From assembly GCF_013141695.1 (NCBI RefSeq), contig NZ_WHNY01000020.1, positions 1-64,000 of the forward strand: 64,000 bases of DNA. Reading direction: 5' to 3'. The notes beneath the pieces were generated by a model, which saw nothing but the letters and a program-made list of their open reading frames with translations, did not search any database and was not told where the DNA came from. This stretch comes from Paenibacillus plantarum. GTDB taxonomy: Bacteria; Bacillota; Bacilli; Paenibacillales; NBRC-103111. Made by a program: the position numbers and the translations under genes. This document shows positions 47,056 through 55,760 of this stretch, piece after piece (the first letter of the stretch is position 1; every line of letters begins with the position of its first letter).

Positions 47056-47216
47056 CACATTACGGAAAAAATAATGATTAATTCGCTCATTTCGATAAAA
47101 AAATGAGCCTGCTCAACCCTTACTGCCCCAAGGGATTGACTTACATTTCCAAAAACTGCGGGTTGAGACGATGTATATTGATGCCTATACTGAGGAAAGC
47201 GAAAGGGGAGATGAAG

Positions 47217-47879
47217 ATGATGTTGATTAAAAAACTAGTCGTAGTCGCACTCGTAGCTTCCTTTGGTTTAGGGATGAATGCAGGTACGTGGAGCCCGAAG
47301 GCATCCGCAGCAGAAGCTACGACTTTAAAGCAAGGTACACAAAATGGTGACGTATGGGACGCACAATTCCGACTAAAAACTTTAGGCATTTATGAGCCTT
47401 CTATAGATGGAAAATATGGTCCGATTACAGCCGCGGCAGTTCGTAACTTCCAAACGAATTATGGACTAAGCGTGGATGGGATCGTTGGTGCGAAGACGTG
47501 GGAGTACTTGCGTAAATTCACAGTGAATCAAGCTGAGCTGGACATGCTAGCTAAAGTTATTTACAGTGAAGCACGCGGTGAATCCTATGAGGGGCAAGTG
47601 GCTGTTGGAGCGGTTGTTATGAACCGACTAAAATCCAGTCAGTTCGAGAATACCATTCAAGGTATCGTGTTCGAGAGTGGTGCTTTTACGGCAGTCAGCG
47701 ATGGCCAATATAATTTAACACCAGATAGTCAAGCTTATAAAGCTGCATTAGAGGCTGTTCGCGGCTGGGACCCAACGGGTGGCGCGCTTTACTATTTCAA
47801 CCCGAAAACAGCAACAAGCTCATGGATCTGGACTCGTCAACAGACGCTACAGATCGGGAATCATATTTTTGCGAAGTAA
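47217..47879 (+). CDS. SleB-like cell wall hydrolase with peptidoglycan-binding domain
   Basis: 220 residues. The ATG at 47217 has GGGGAG 6 bases upstream; longer in-frame versions lack a site and would bury the signal peptide. Signal peptide to about residue 32 (ASA), PG_binding_1 domain (about 36-100, LKTLGIYEPSIDGKYGP), then the hydrolase_2 domain with E118 in KVIYSEARGE as the probable catalytic glutamate and WDPTGGALYYFNP. Resembles SleB/CwlJ lytic transglycosylases that degrade cortex during germination; it could also be a vegetative wall hydrolase. No ypeB partner adjacent. Confidence 0.9.
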   Translation: MMLIKKLVVVALVASFGLGMNAGTWSPKASAAEATTLKQGTQNGDVWDAQFRLKTLGIYEPSIDGKYGPITAAAVRNFQTNYGLSVDGIVGAKTWEYLRKFTVNQAELDMLAKVIYSEARGESYEGQVAVGAVVMNRLKSSQFENTIQGIVFESGAFTAVSDGQYNLTPDSQAYKAALEAVRGWDPTGGALYYFNPKTATSSWIWTRQQTLQIGNHIFAK

Positions 47880-47916
47880 AAATATTCGAATCGTGTGATG
47901 AACGAGATGTATAAAT

Positions 47917-47963
47917 AAAACACCACTAGATGGAGCCGCGAGCTCGTGTAGGGGTGTTTTTTT
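47917..47963 (+). terminator. terminator of the SleB-like gene
   Basis: AAAACACC ... GGTGTTTTTTT with an inner GAGCCGCGAGCTC region. Confidence 0.6.
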
Positions 47964-47995
47964 ATTAGCTGTGATCTGACTTTCCTTAGGTTCTA

Positions 47996-48391
47996 TTAAT
48001 TCCCTTGACTTATGATCAGAGATTCCATGATTTCGTTAAATCTCAGAACGGGTAAAAAAAGTTCAGAAACCTCCTCAGAAGTGAAAACAATAGTGGGACT
48101 ATAATCTGCGTCAGATCGCATATCCATCAACTCGTTATACATTTTACTAAGTTCAATGGGAACCTTACCCGTTAATGTCAATTCTTTATTCAGAAAAGAT
48201 CTAACATAAGTATGTTTACTACTACTCTTTCCAATATGCAACATATAAGCAAATAAGGCTTGAAAACATGAATAATACAGAGAACTTATAGCCCTATCAT
48301 TTGATCCATTCTCGTGATCCCTGACAGCGGAATTGTAAGAGCTTTTTGATTTCCCTAGCAATACAGCCACCTGATCATAATTCAATTTCAA
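47996..48391 (-). CDS. HEPN domain protein, probable toxin of an MNT-HEPN pair
   Basis: 131 residues, all-helical. RSDADY at 92-97 is the R-x4-Y form of the HEPN RNase motif (R92, Y97). Overlaps the nucleotidyltransferase gene by 17 bases. GAGGAGGG is upstream; the start is TTG 48391 or, with better spacing, TTG 48385. HEPN-MNT pairs act as toxin-antitoxin systems in which the MNT protein adenylylates the HEPN toxin. That this pair is active is inference. Confidence 0.82.
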   Translation of the reverse strand: MKLNYDQVAVLLGKSKSSYNSAVRDHENGSNDRAISSLYYSCFQALFAYMLHIGKSSSKHTYVRSFLNKELTLTGKVPIELSKMYNELMDMRSDADYSPTIVFTSEEVSELFLPVLRFNEIMESLIISQGN

Positions 48392-48728
48392 TACCCTCCT
48401 CTAGAATAGGGTCTCTTAATGCTCTATACGACACAGAGTTCCAATCGCTCTCCCCTTCCAACTTGCACATAAGAGGGGCATCAACCTCCATGATGACATC
48501 AAATTGAATATCTGAAAGATTTCTTCTAAGCTCCTTAGAATATTCCAGCGAAGTCACAATCATCAAATCAACATCAGAATCCCTAGTGTGATCTCCTCTG
48601 GCTTTAGAACCGAACAAAAATAAATGGGTCGCTTTTAATTCATTTTTTATTCTGGATTTAAGCTTTGTTATTGCTAACACTTCATTGTTGGTTAAGGTTG
48701 GTATATTGGACTCATGTAATTTTAACAT
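48375..48728 (-). CDS. minimal nucleotidyltransferase (MNT), probable antitoxin
   Basis: 117 residues from MLKLHESNIP, AAGGAGG 9 bases upstream. The pol-beta nucleotidyltransferase motif is complete: G40-S41 in LFGSKARGD and D52/D54 in DSDVDLMIV, with a further acidic strand FDVIMEVD. First gene of the overlapping MNT-HEPN pair. Similar to MntA antitoxins that AMPylate their HEPN partner. Confidence 0.87.
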   Translation of the reverse strand: MLKLHESNIPTLTNNEVLAITKLKSRIKNELKATHLFLFGSKARGDHTRDSDVDLMIVTSLEYSKELRRNLSDIQFDVIMEVDAPLMCKLEGESDWNSVSYRALRDPILEEGIEIEL

Positions 48729-48830
48729 TGAATTCAACCTCCTTAAAATATATCCTTATCATACACTATTTTATTTTCTATTTCTTCCATTCATAGAAAC
48801 ATTAAATGAGTTGCTGGATTGTAGAATTAT

Positions 48831-48862
48831 AAAAAGCCAACGCACCTACTCATGCGTCAGCT
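48831..48862 (-). terminator. terminator of the cation exporter gene
   Basis: Minus strand GACGCA with TGCGT inside AGC/GCT, then TTTTTATA; overlaps the stop codon. Confidence 0.5.
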
Positions 48863-49746
48863 TGCTCCTCGTACCAAGGATTCAAATGCACCAGCACCTC
48901 ATCCACATCACTATGGGCTTCTTTGATTTTCTGCTTAATGCTGCGACTGATATCGTGACCTTCTTGGATCGACAGCTGGCCCGGAATGCCAAGCCTCGCA
49001 TCAACTAATATGTAATGGCCATGTTCCCTCGCACGTAGTCGATCAATCCGTTTCACCTCTGGCACACCCCGGATCAACGCAGCATACTGCTCGATATAGG
49101 CTTGGCTAACACTACGCTCCATCAAAATATCAAAGGATTCGCTGCCCATTTCGTAGGCTAACTTCAATACAAGGAAAGAGACGATGATCCCCGCTACCGG
49201 ATCTCCGTACGCCAAGTAGCTAATGTTGTAATGATCTCCGATCAATGCTAAACCAATCCCTACAGAAGCCGCTATAGAGGCGTACACGTCCGCTAAATGA
49301 TCGTAGGCGGTGGCAATCAACCCTTTGCTATTGAGCTGCTTTCCTATACGCATCGTGTAGACATAGAGAATTTGTTTCCATACGAGAGAAACGATAGCTG
49401 CGCAAAGGGCAATGATATGCGCCTCTCCTGCTGCCTCAAATAGGGCATGTATGGAGTGATAGCCCATATAGATCGCGGCTAAGCCCAATATTATTGCAAC
49501 GATAAAAGCACCGAGCACCTCTGCTTTTCCATGCCCGTAAGGGTGATCGACATCCGCTGGTTTGGAGGATACACGCATGGAGCTGTAAGCTGTTGCTGTC
49601 GCGATAACATCCCCAGCGTTATGAATACCGTCAGCAATCAGTACTTGGCTATTGAACAGAAGGCCGACGATGATTTTGATGGCGGTCAGTACGATGTTAC
49701 TGGCTAAGCTTATCCAAATCGCCAGCATCGAGGCTGTCTTCTTCAT
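48850..49746 (-). CDS. cation diffusion facilitator, probable Mn2+ or Zn2+/Fe2+ exporter
   Basis: 298 residues from MKKTASMLAI; GGGGAG upstream, and the 16 codons before it look non-coding. Six TM helices followed by a cytoplasmic CDF domain (about 205-290). Metal-site residues: HNAGD in TM2 and DHLAD in TM5. The classical zinc exporters have His in TM5, so the Asp-x3-Asp arrangement leans towards manganese (MneP/MneS type); inference. Single gene. Confidence 0.87.
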   Translation of the reverse strand: MKKTASMLAIWISLASNIVLTAIKIIVGLLFNSQVLIADGIHNAGDVIATATAYSSMRVSSKPADVDHPYGHGKAEVLGAFIVAIILGLAAIYMGYHSIHALFEAAGEAHIIALCAAIVSLVWKQILYVYTMRIGKQLNSKGLIATAYDHLADVYASIAASVGIGLALIGDHYNISYLAYGDPVAGIIVSFLVLKLAYEMGSESFDILMERSVSQAYIEQYAALIRGVPEVKRIDRLRAREHGHYILVDARLGIPGQLSIQEGHDISRSIKQKIKEAHSDVDEVLVHLNPWYEEQADA

Positions 49747-49862
49747 GGTTTGCCCACTCCCCTTCCCACGTTTAGTATGGCTTAACGGCGGCAAAGCATC
49801 CGTCTATGTTGGGAAACGTATGGGAGCGGTGCGAAGGGACATGGCGGGACGGGACGGAAGAA

Positions 49863-49908
49863 TGAAAAAGCAGTAATAAGCAAGTTTACCCTTGCTTATT
49901 ACTGCTTA
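49863..49908 (-). terminator. terminator of the iclR-type gene
   Basis: AGCAGTAATAAGCAAG and CTTGCTTATTACTGCT, a 16-bp perfect stem; minus strand continues TTTTTCATT. Confidence 0.85.
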
Positions 49909-49977
49909 AATCGGTGTTTATCGCGAGATAAGACCACCGCGATTGCTTATGTACTGCAAGATGGCCAACGATACCGC

Positions 49978-50721
49978 TTAGCGCAGCATCGTGCCCATCC
50001 GGCGCGCCGCCTCCATAATCGTCGGCGCCTGCTCTTGCATCAGCTCCAGCGTGAGCCTGTTCGCTGGACCCGAGACCGCGAGGGCGGCCACTAGTCGGCC
50101 GCCGCGGTCGAGAATCGGCGCGGACACAGCCGCCGCGCCAGGCTCGCGCTCTTCGACGCTCGTGGCGAAGCCCGCGCGCCGTGTGTCGCTGAGCTGCTGC
50201 AGGTACGCCTGCGTGTCTAATCCTGTCGGCCAGTCGGCCGAGGTTAGCAGCTGCTCCAGCAGCCCTGGCTCAGCGAAGGCGACGAGCACCTTGCTCGAGG
50301 CGCCGACGTAAAGCGGCATTCGCGCCCCGACAGGGGCCACACGTCGGATGGCATGGTTGCTCTGCACGGCTTGGATGCGCACGCGCACCAGGCCGTCCTG
50401 CACGTACAGCGAGATCGTCTCGCCGAGCTGATCGCGCAGCCGTTCCATCTCCGGCAGCAGAATGATGCCAGGGTCTCCCTCTTTGGACAGGTTGGCCGAA
50501 AGCTCCCAGAGCCGGTAGCCCAATCTGTACTTGTCCGTCGCTTCATCACGCATGATGAAGCCCTTGCCTTCAAGCGATGCGAGAAGGCGATGCACGGTGC
50601 TTTTGTGAAGCTGCACACGTGTAGCAATTTCGGTTAACGTCAACTCGGACGCCCCCGTGAAACAAAGCATAATATCTAAAGCGCGCTCAACAGCACGCAC
50701 GGTCAGCTTGCCATCTTCCAT
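49978..50721 (-). CDS. IclR-family transcriptional regulator
   Basis: 247 residues from MEDGKLTVRA (AGGTGGTGA about 7 bases upstream). N-terminal winged helix (about 5-60: LTEIATRVQLHKSTVHRLLASLEGKG) and C-terminal effector domain (GARMPLYVGASSKVLVA, SVEEREPGAAAVSAPI). The promoter region holds GTTTCA-n5-TGAAAC, a likely self-binding site. The coding sequence is much more GC-rich than the region around it. The effector is unknown; KdgR-like control of KDG genes 16 kb away is only a thought. Confidence 0.9.
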   Translation of the reverse strand: MEDGKLTVRAVERALDIMLCFTGASELTLTEIATRVQLHKSTVHRLLASLEGKGFIMRDEATDKYRLGYRLWELSANLSKEGDPGIILLPEMERLRDQLGETISLYVQDGLVRVRIQAVQSNHAIRRVAPVGARMPLYVGASSKVLVAFAEPGLLEQLLTSADWPTGLDTQAYLQQLSDTRRAGFATSVEEREPGAAAVSAPILDRGGRLVAALAVSGPANRLTLELMQEQAPTIMEAARRMGTMLR

Positions 50722-50751
50722 AGAAGAGTCACCACCTTCATAAGCCAAACA

Positions 50752-50768
50752 GTTTCACTATATGAAAC
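50752..50768. promoter_or_regulatory. putative IclR-family operator
   Basis: GTTTCACTATATGAAAC: perfect 6-base arms around 5 bases, 31 bases upstream of the regulator ATG. Confidence 0.55.
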
Positions 50769-50882
50769 CTTGTTATGTTCAGTATAACGAAACTACATGG
50801 AACCGTAAAGGTCAAACACCTCTTTTTCCCATTATTACAGAACCGTTACAATAGGCTTACAAATGCCGCATCTACATTGACT

Positions 50883-50896
50883 TGTAAGCGCATTCA
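50883..50896. promoter_or_regulatory. cre (CcpA) site
   Basis: TGTAAGCGCATTCA fits TGNAANCGNWNNCA at every fixed position; about 120 bases upstream of the hydrolase gene. Confidence 0.6.
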
Positions 50897-51018
50897 GAAT
50901 AATATTAAAGTATAGAAATATTTATCAGAATATTTAAACAATTAACTCTCCCTTCCCAATTCATACCTCTAACTAGCGAAATTTCACATACACATCTTCA
51001 CGGAGGGAGGCTTCATCG

Positions 51019-52044
51019 ATGTCTACTACTACACTCAATCCTGTTACGGGATCGCTGCAACCCACTCTTGATCAGGTTACACAACCTTTTCTACGCAGGA
51101 AAAAGCTAATCACCACAGCTTTTCTAACTTTATTAATTCTTTGCACCTCAGTCGTACTCATCTTCCACGCTTACATTGCTTGGACTTTGGCAAGGCCACA
51201 TATTGAGCCTCTACATTCGAATCCGATGAAGGCTGTCCGACTTCCTTATACGAACATTTCCTTTCCGAGTCTAAACGGTAACTCCAACTTAGATGGCTGG
51301 TTCATCCCAGCAGTAGGCTCTAGTAAAACTGTCATTTTCTCACATGGCTATGGCGGTAATCGTGAAGAAGAATGGGTTCCTTTGTACACCTTGGCCCGCG
51401 AGCTTCATAAAAAGCAGTATAACGTTCTCATGTTTGACTATGGCTATGTGAATCCCACTAGCAGTCGCCTCATGACCGGCGGTGTTCAGGAATCCCAAGA
51501 GCTTCTTGGGGCCATTGACTACGTCAAACAATCCACTGGTGGTTCAATCTTTATTTGGGGCTTTTCCATGGGGGCAGGCACTGCTTTACAGACTGCTCTA
51601 CAGCAAAATGGAGATATTTCAGGGATGATCCTAGACAGTACATTTCTACTGAACTCGGACACCCTTTATCAAAATATGAATCAAGTTGTGCGTCTGCCGA
51701 AATACCCTTCTCTCCCACTTGTCCGTTTATTCTTTCCTTTACTTAATGGCGTAAGCTTGCATGACGTGCCTTTCACTAAAGTAACTACAACGTCATATGA
51801 GATGCCAATCTTCCTGATTCATGGCACAAATGACAACAAGGCTCCTCATCTTTTAGTCGAGGCCATGTTCAAGCAGCAACACAATATCGCCTCTAAGCTA
51901 TGGATTCTCCCTAACGCACAACATGAACTTCTGTACCGCGCTGAGCCCAAAACGTATGTGAGCCGCACGATGGACTTCCTCGGCAGTATTGAACCATCGG
52001 CCACATCCGAGCACGTTAACGCTGGTATTCCCTCCTCCCTATAA
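51019..52044 (+). CDS. membrane-anchored alpha/beta hydrolase
   Basis: 341 residues. One TM helix at about 30-55, so the catalytic domain is probably outside the membrane. The alpha/beta hydrolase triad is visible: nucleophile Ser in WGFSMGAGTAL, Asp in IHGTNDNKAP, His in NAQHELLY; the oxyanion region is FSHGYGGNREE. GGAGGGAGG precedes the ATG by 8 bases. Similar to the BAAT/YqkD-type hydrolases of bacilli; substrate unknown. A cre site upstream suggests carbon control. Confidence 0.88.
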   Translation: MSTTTLNPVTGSLQPTLDQVTQPFLRRKKLITTAFLTLLILCTSVVLIFHAYIAWTLARPHIEPLHSNPMKAVRLPYTNISFPSLNGNSNLDGWFIPAVGSSKTVIFSHGYGGNREEEWVPLYTLARELHKKQYNVLMFDYGYVNPTSSRLMTGGVQESQELLGAIDYVKQSTGGSIFIWGFSMGAGTALQTALQQNGDISGMILDSTFLLNSDTLYQNMNQVVRLPKYPSLPLVRLFFPLLNGVSLHDVPFTKVTTTSYEMPIFLIHGTNDNKAPHLLVEAMFKQQHNIASKLWILPNAQHELLYRAEPKTYVSRTMDFLGSIEPSATSEHVNAGIPSSL

Positions 52045-52047
52045 AAT

Positions 52048-52075
52048 CGACCTCTGATGAGGTCGGTATTTTTTT
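52048..52075 (+). terminator. terminator of the hydrolase gene
   Basis: CGACCTC-TGAT-GAGGTCG then TATTTTTTT. Confidence 0.85.
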
Positions 52076-52189
52076 GCCGTTTTATCGGCTTGCCTGCCGA
52101 TATGAACCTAACCGAAAAGAGACAAGCAGCGCTTACCCCCCATCAGCCAAATCAGCAAACCTCTCAACCGCATGCTCCTGTGTCGCTAC

Positions 52190-52390
52190 TTAACTGGAAT
52201 ACCTACAGCTAATTCTAGCTTATTTTATTGATTTTTGAATTTAGATGGAAAAGGTACAGCTAAATGTCGCGGTTTCCCCTAATTCCCCTTAAAACCGCTA
52301 AATTAACTACAGGAAATCCATCTAAACTTCCTAAATTAGAAAAACTAGATAGTTTAGCTGTACTAAATCCATCTATTTGCACTCGGCGGG
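52190..52390. repeat. 200-bp intergenic repeat, copy A
   Basis: Direct repeat of 52919-53118. Shared blocks include AACTGGAA, ACCTACAGCTAATT, TTGATTTTTGAATTTA, GTACAGCTAAAT, CTACAGGAAATCCATCTAA and AGAAAAACTAGATAG. Contains many TAGCTGTA/TACAGCTA inversions, so it can fold. Not coding. Confidence 0.85.
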
Positions 52391-52417
52391 GGTGGTGGAT
52401 TTGCGCTGCTGGGTGTT

Positions 52418-52788
52418 CGTTTGTGATGAGTGAATAGTAGCTACTGTTGAGTGATGGTTTGTGGTAAGTGATAGTAGCCTACTGGTGGGGTACGGTTTGT
52501 GGTAAGTGACTAGTGGCTTCTGGTGGGGTACGGTTTGTGGTAAGTGACTAGTGGCTACTAGTGGGTTACGGTTTGTGGTGAGTGACTAGTGGCTTCTGGT
52601 GGGGTACGGTTTGTGATGAGTGAATAGTAGCTATTGGTGGGGTACGGTTTGTCGTGAGTGACTAGTGGCTACTGGTGGGTTACGGTTTGTGAGGAGTGAC
52701 AAGTGGCTACTGGTGAGTGATGGGTTGCGGAAAGTGAAAAGCGGGTGGGTTACTGTTTGCGTTAAGTGACAAGTGGCTGTGTTCGCTA
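52418..52788 (+). repeat. 38-bp tandem repeat (minisatellite), about ten units
   Basis: Units begin at 52418, 52456, 52494, 52532, 52570, 52608, 52646, 52684 and 52722, exactly 38 bases apart, then one more at 52754 after a shortened unit. Core: GGTTTGTGGTAAGTGACTAG, then TGGCTACTGGTGGGGTAC. 38 is not a multiple of three and there are no unique spacers, so neither a protein repeat nor a CRISPR. Confidence 0.9.
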
Positions 52789-52918
52789 AAGGTTAAATTG
52801 GTGAAAAGTAGCTAGTTACTTAGGTCCTTACTTAAACCCTGGACTCACAGTACTCTTGTGCATTAGACTCCTTATGCGCTTCGATCCAAGTACCCCATGT
52901 ATGCCCATAACAGCCAAC

Positions 52919-53118
52919 TTAACTGGAAAACCTACAGCTAATTTTGGCTTATTTCGTTGATTTTTGAATTTAAATGGAAAAAGTACAGCTAAATATTGCG
53001 GTTTCCGCCATTTCCGCTTAGAACCATCAAATTAGCTACAGGAAATCCATCTAATCTTCCTAAATGAGAAAAACTAGATAGATTAGCTGTATAAAATCCA
53101 TCTATTTGCGCTCTGGCG
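52919..53118. repeat. 200-bp intergenic repeat, copy B
   Basis: Near-identical direct repeat of 52190-52390 on the other side of the minisatellite. 53119-53253 beyond it has no gene, only a CTTGTAGCTACAAG palindrome. Confidence 0.85.
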
Positions 53119-53253
53119 GCGGCTGGTTGGTTGAAGAGAGGTGGCGAGGTTGTTGGTTACTTGTAAGGTACTTGCTGGTCCTTGTGGCTACTTGTAGCTA
53201 CAAGCACCCACTCACATCTACTTGCAGACAGAACTTGAGTGGGCACGCCCCAC

Positions 53254-54579
53254 TCAATCCATCTCGTAAATCGAGCCCGATTTACTCGCGAACAGCTCCG
53301 CGTATACCTTCTCGGCATACGCATCGGTCATGCCCGAGATGTAGTCCGCGACGAAGCGCGGCCAGCTCCAATGACTATTGCTGCTGCGCCGCTCGTAGCT
53401 ATCGATCCAGTCGGGCGGGATGATCCATTGCCCTTTGTCCTTTTCGATGAAGCTGTCCCAGAGACGCTCGACGATGATCTCGCTGCGCTTTTGCAGACGC
53501 AGGACGCGGAAATCCTTGATCAGCGTGACCCACGCCAGTTTCTTGAGGATCTCCATCGTGCGCAGCAGATCCATATCCTCTGCGCCGTCTTTGACGAGGG
53601 CGACCTTCTTCCAGCCGCGATCCGTATCGTCGATGATGTCGAGGCGGCTGGCGAAGGAGCTGACCCAGCGCGCTTTCATCTCTCTGCGCGTCCGTGATTC
53701 CTCGCGGTTGCACTCAGCAAAAATAAGCTCCCACTGCTCCAAATAATCATGCAGAACCCGGCGCACCATCTGCTCAATATCAACTTGCTCCCAGCCGAAT
53801 TTATGTTGATTGGGATCGTTCAATATCTCCATCACGAGGTGTCGAATCAATCGTTGATCCTCGAAAAAGGTAGCGTTCATTTGAATTTTGCCTGCCCGAA
53901 TGCCATCCTCGATATCATGCGTAGAATACGCAATATCATCGCAGAGGTCCATTAATTGCGCTTCCAATGTGGAGCAGCCCTCTGGCATTTTCCAAATGTC
54001 ACGCAGCTCTTGAATGACGTCCCACTCTGCCCCATAGACACCCTTGAGACGTCCCTCTTCCTCGATCAAAAAAGGATACTTGTTGATACCGAGAAGCACA
54101 GCTGCCGTCAGATCCAAGCCACTCTCGCTGCCTGCACGTTTTTCAAGAAACATGAGGATCCGGAAGTTTTGCGCATTGCCCTCATATTTCAAGCCGTGAT
54201 CCCTCATCAGGATATGATTGAGCACTTCTTCGCCCTTATGTCCAAAAGGCGGGTGACCGAAGTCATGCGCTATGGATGCGCACTCAACCACGGTCGGATC
54301 GATGATCAGGCCTGGATGCTCTCTTTTGCTCAAAAAGGGATTCGTCCGCTCTAAACGCTTCGCCACTTCTCGCGCAATCTGTGCAACCTCCAAGGAGTGC
54401 GTCAGACGAGTCCGATAGTAATCTCCCGAACCAGCCCCGAACACCTGAGATTTCCCTTGTAGACGCCGAAAAGTCGGTGACTGAATCAACCTTGCATAAT
54501 CCCGTTCAAATTCATCCCGTTCTTCACTCCATTTCGAGGAAGCTGCCTCACCAGGCCGATATTTCCGTATGTTGTTCAT
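53254..54579 (-). CDS. dgt: deoxyguanosinetriphosphate triphosphohydrolase-like protein
   Basis: 441 residues, HD superfamily. Removes triphosphate from dNTPs. Metal ligands: His in RTRLTHSLEV, the HD pair in SIAHDFGHPPFGHKGE, and Asp in LCDDIAYSTHDIEDG. GGAGGCAAACAT precedes the ATG. The Dgt-like group in bacilli prefers various dNTPs, so guanine specificity is not certain. Upstream of folE in sense of transcription order it is a separate unit. Confidence 0.92.
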   Translation of the reverse strand: MNNIRKYRPGEAASSKWSEERDEFERDYARLIQSPTFRRLQGKSQVFGAGSGDYYRTRLTHSLEVAQIAREVAKRLERTNPFLSKREHPGLIIDPTVVECASIAHDFGHPPFGHKGEEVLNHILMRDHGLKYEGNAQNFRILMFLEKRAGSESGLDLTAAVLLGINKYPFLIEEEGRLKGVYGAEWDVIQELRDIWKMPEGCSTLEAQLMDLCDDIAYSTHDIEDGIRAGKIQMNATFFEDQRLIRHLVMEILNDPNQHKFGWEQVDIEQMVRRVLHDYLEQWELIFAECNREESRTRREMKARWVSSFASRLDIIDDTDRGWKKVALVKDGAEDMDLLRTMEILKKLAWVTLIKDFRVLRLQKRSEIIVERLWDSFIEKDKGQWIIPPDWIDSYERRSSNSHWSWPRFVADYISGMTDAYAEKVYAELFASKSGSIYEMD

Positions 54580-54782
54580 ATGTTTGCCTCCTCTAGCCCT
54601 CTAGTGCTGTAGGGCGCCGTTCTTACCTGTATCCTGCTGCTGGGGGATTCCTCACACTGCTATCAGTTTATGCGAGAGCATGTACGATAGTCACCATTCG
54701 ACCCCCTGATGCAGAAGGATTATTAATTTACAAGAATACTATATTCTCCATGCCCCAACAAGCCCAACCTGGTGCACAACTG

Positions 54783-54829
54783 AAAAAAGGGAATGATGCA
54801 CAAGACGATTGTCTTCGTGCACATTCCCC
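54783..54829 (-). terminator. terminator of folE
   Basis: Minus strand GGGAATGTGCAC ... TGTGCATCATTCCC then TTTTTTC. Confidence 0.85.
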
Positions 54830-54839
54830 GGTGCTCTTA

Positions 54840-55427
54840 TTATTTTAATAAAGATAGAAATTCCGAACGCAGTGTTGCATCCTTACGGAAGGAACCGCGC
54901 ACAGCAGATGTTACGGTTTGACTGCCGTATTTCTTCACGCCTCTTGCGCACATGCACATATGCTCGCCCTCAACGACGACCATGACGCCATGCGGCTTAA
55001 GCACATCGAATAGAATGTCAGCAATTTCAGAGGTAATACGTTCTTGTACTTGCAGCTTGCGTGTAACGACATCTACTAAACGAGCAAATTTGCTGAGACC
55101 AGCCACTTTACCGCTTGGTAAGTAACCAACATGGACTTTGCCAAAGAAAGGCGCCATATGGTGCTCACACTGGCTGTAGTAAACGATATCTTTGATAATA
55201 ACAAGTTCTTCATGCTGTTCATCAAAAGTAACACCAAGTACTTCGCGAGGATCTGCTGCATACCCTGCAAAAATTTCTTCGTACATACGTGTTACACGAG
55301 CTGGCGTATCCAATAGACCTTCCCGATCTACATCTTCACCAATCAGTCGCAAAATTTCACGGACATGACCTTCTATCTGCTCGCGATTTTCTGCTACTAA
55401 TCCATTTTTATAATCGATGGATGCCAT
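54840..55427 (-). CDS. folE: GTP cyclohydrolase I
   Basis: 195 residues from [10 protein letters not shown] (an in-frame GTG four codons earlier is also possible). Converts GTP to dihydroneopterin triphosphate, the entry to folate and, through QueD/QueE, possibly to queuosine. Zinc site: Cys/His in [11 protein letters not shown] and Cys in HMCMCARGV; the active-site GKVHVGYLP and VQERIT are present. Reads away from yneF with about 30 bases between. Confidence 0.96.
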   Translation of the reverse strand: MASIDYKNGLVAENREQIEGHVREILRLIGEDVDREGLLDTPARVTRMYEEIFAGYAADPREVLGVTFDEQHEELVIIKDIVYYSQCEHHMAPFFGKVHVGYLPSGKVAGLSKFARLVDVVTRKLQVQERITSEIADILFDVLKPHGVMVVVEGEHMCMCARGVKKYGSQTVTSAVRGSFRKDATLRSEFLSLLK

Positions 55428-55460
55428 CTTCTCTACCACTCCACCCTATTTCTTTATTTC

Positions 55461-55682
55461 TTATTTCCGCTTTTGGTTAAAATTTTGATTCTTCATCATC
55501 TGTTGTGCTTTATTCAGTTGTTGCTTATTCATGTTGTAACCCATTTGCTTTGCCATTTTGGCTAGCATTTCAGGATTGTTTTGCATGGATTCAAGCTGTC
55601 TCTTCAAATAGAATACACCAATAAAGAAACCGCCAACCAAACCTGCAATCAATGTGAAAATGGGAATTAAATAACTCCACAT
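55461..55682 (-). CDS. yneF: YneF family (UPF0154) membrane protein
   Basis: 73 residues. One N-terminal TM helix (about 5-27, LIPIFTLIAGLVGGFFIGVFYL) then the family-typical NNPEMLAKMAKQMGYNMNKQQLNKAQQMMK. Function unknown; conserved in bacilli. AGGGGGC lies before the ATG. Confidence 0.92.
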   Translation of the reverse strand: MWSYLIPIFTLIAGLVGGFFIGVFYLKRQLESMQNNPEMLAKMAKQMGYNMNKQQLNKAQQMMKNQNFNQKRK

Positions 55683-55760
55683 AACCTGTGCCCCCTGCTT
55701 GTATATATTTAGAATAGAATGCTTGTTCTATCATATCATTTCTGTTCCACGGTTTACAAA

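Noticed and set aside
52418-52788. CRISPR-like array
   Set aside because: The period is a constant 38 bases with the whole unit repeated; there are no unique spacers and no cas genes.
53106-53423. 105-codon plus-strand frame overlapping the end of dgt
   Set aside because: Arg/Ser-rich low-complexity translation, antisense to a firm gene, starting in repeat B.
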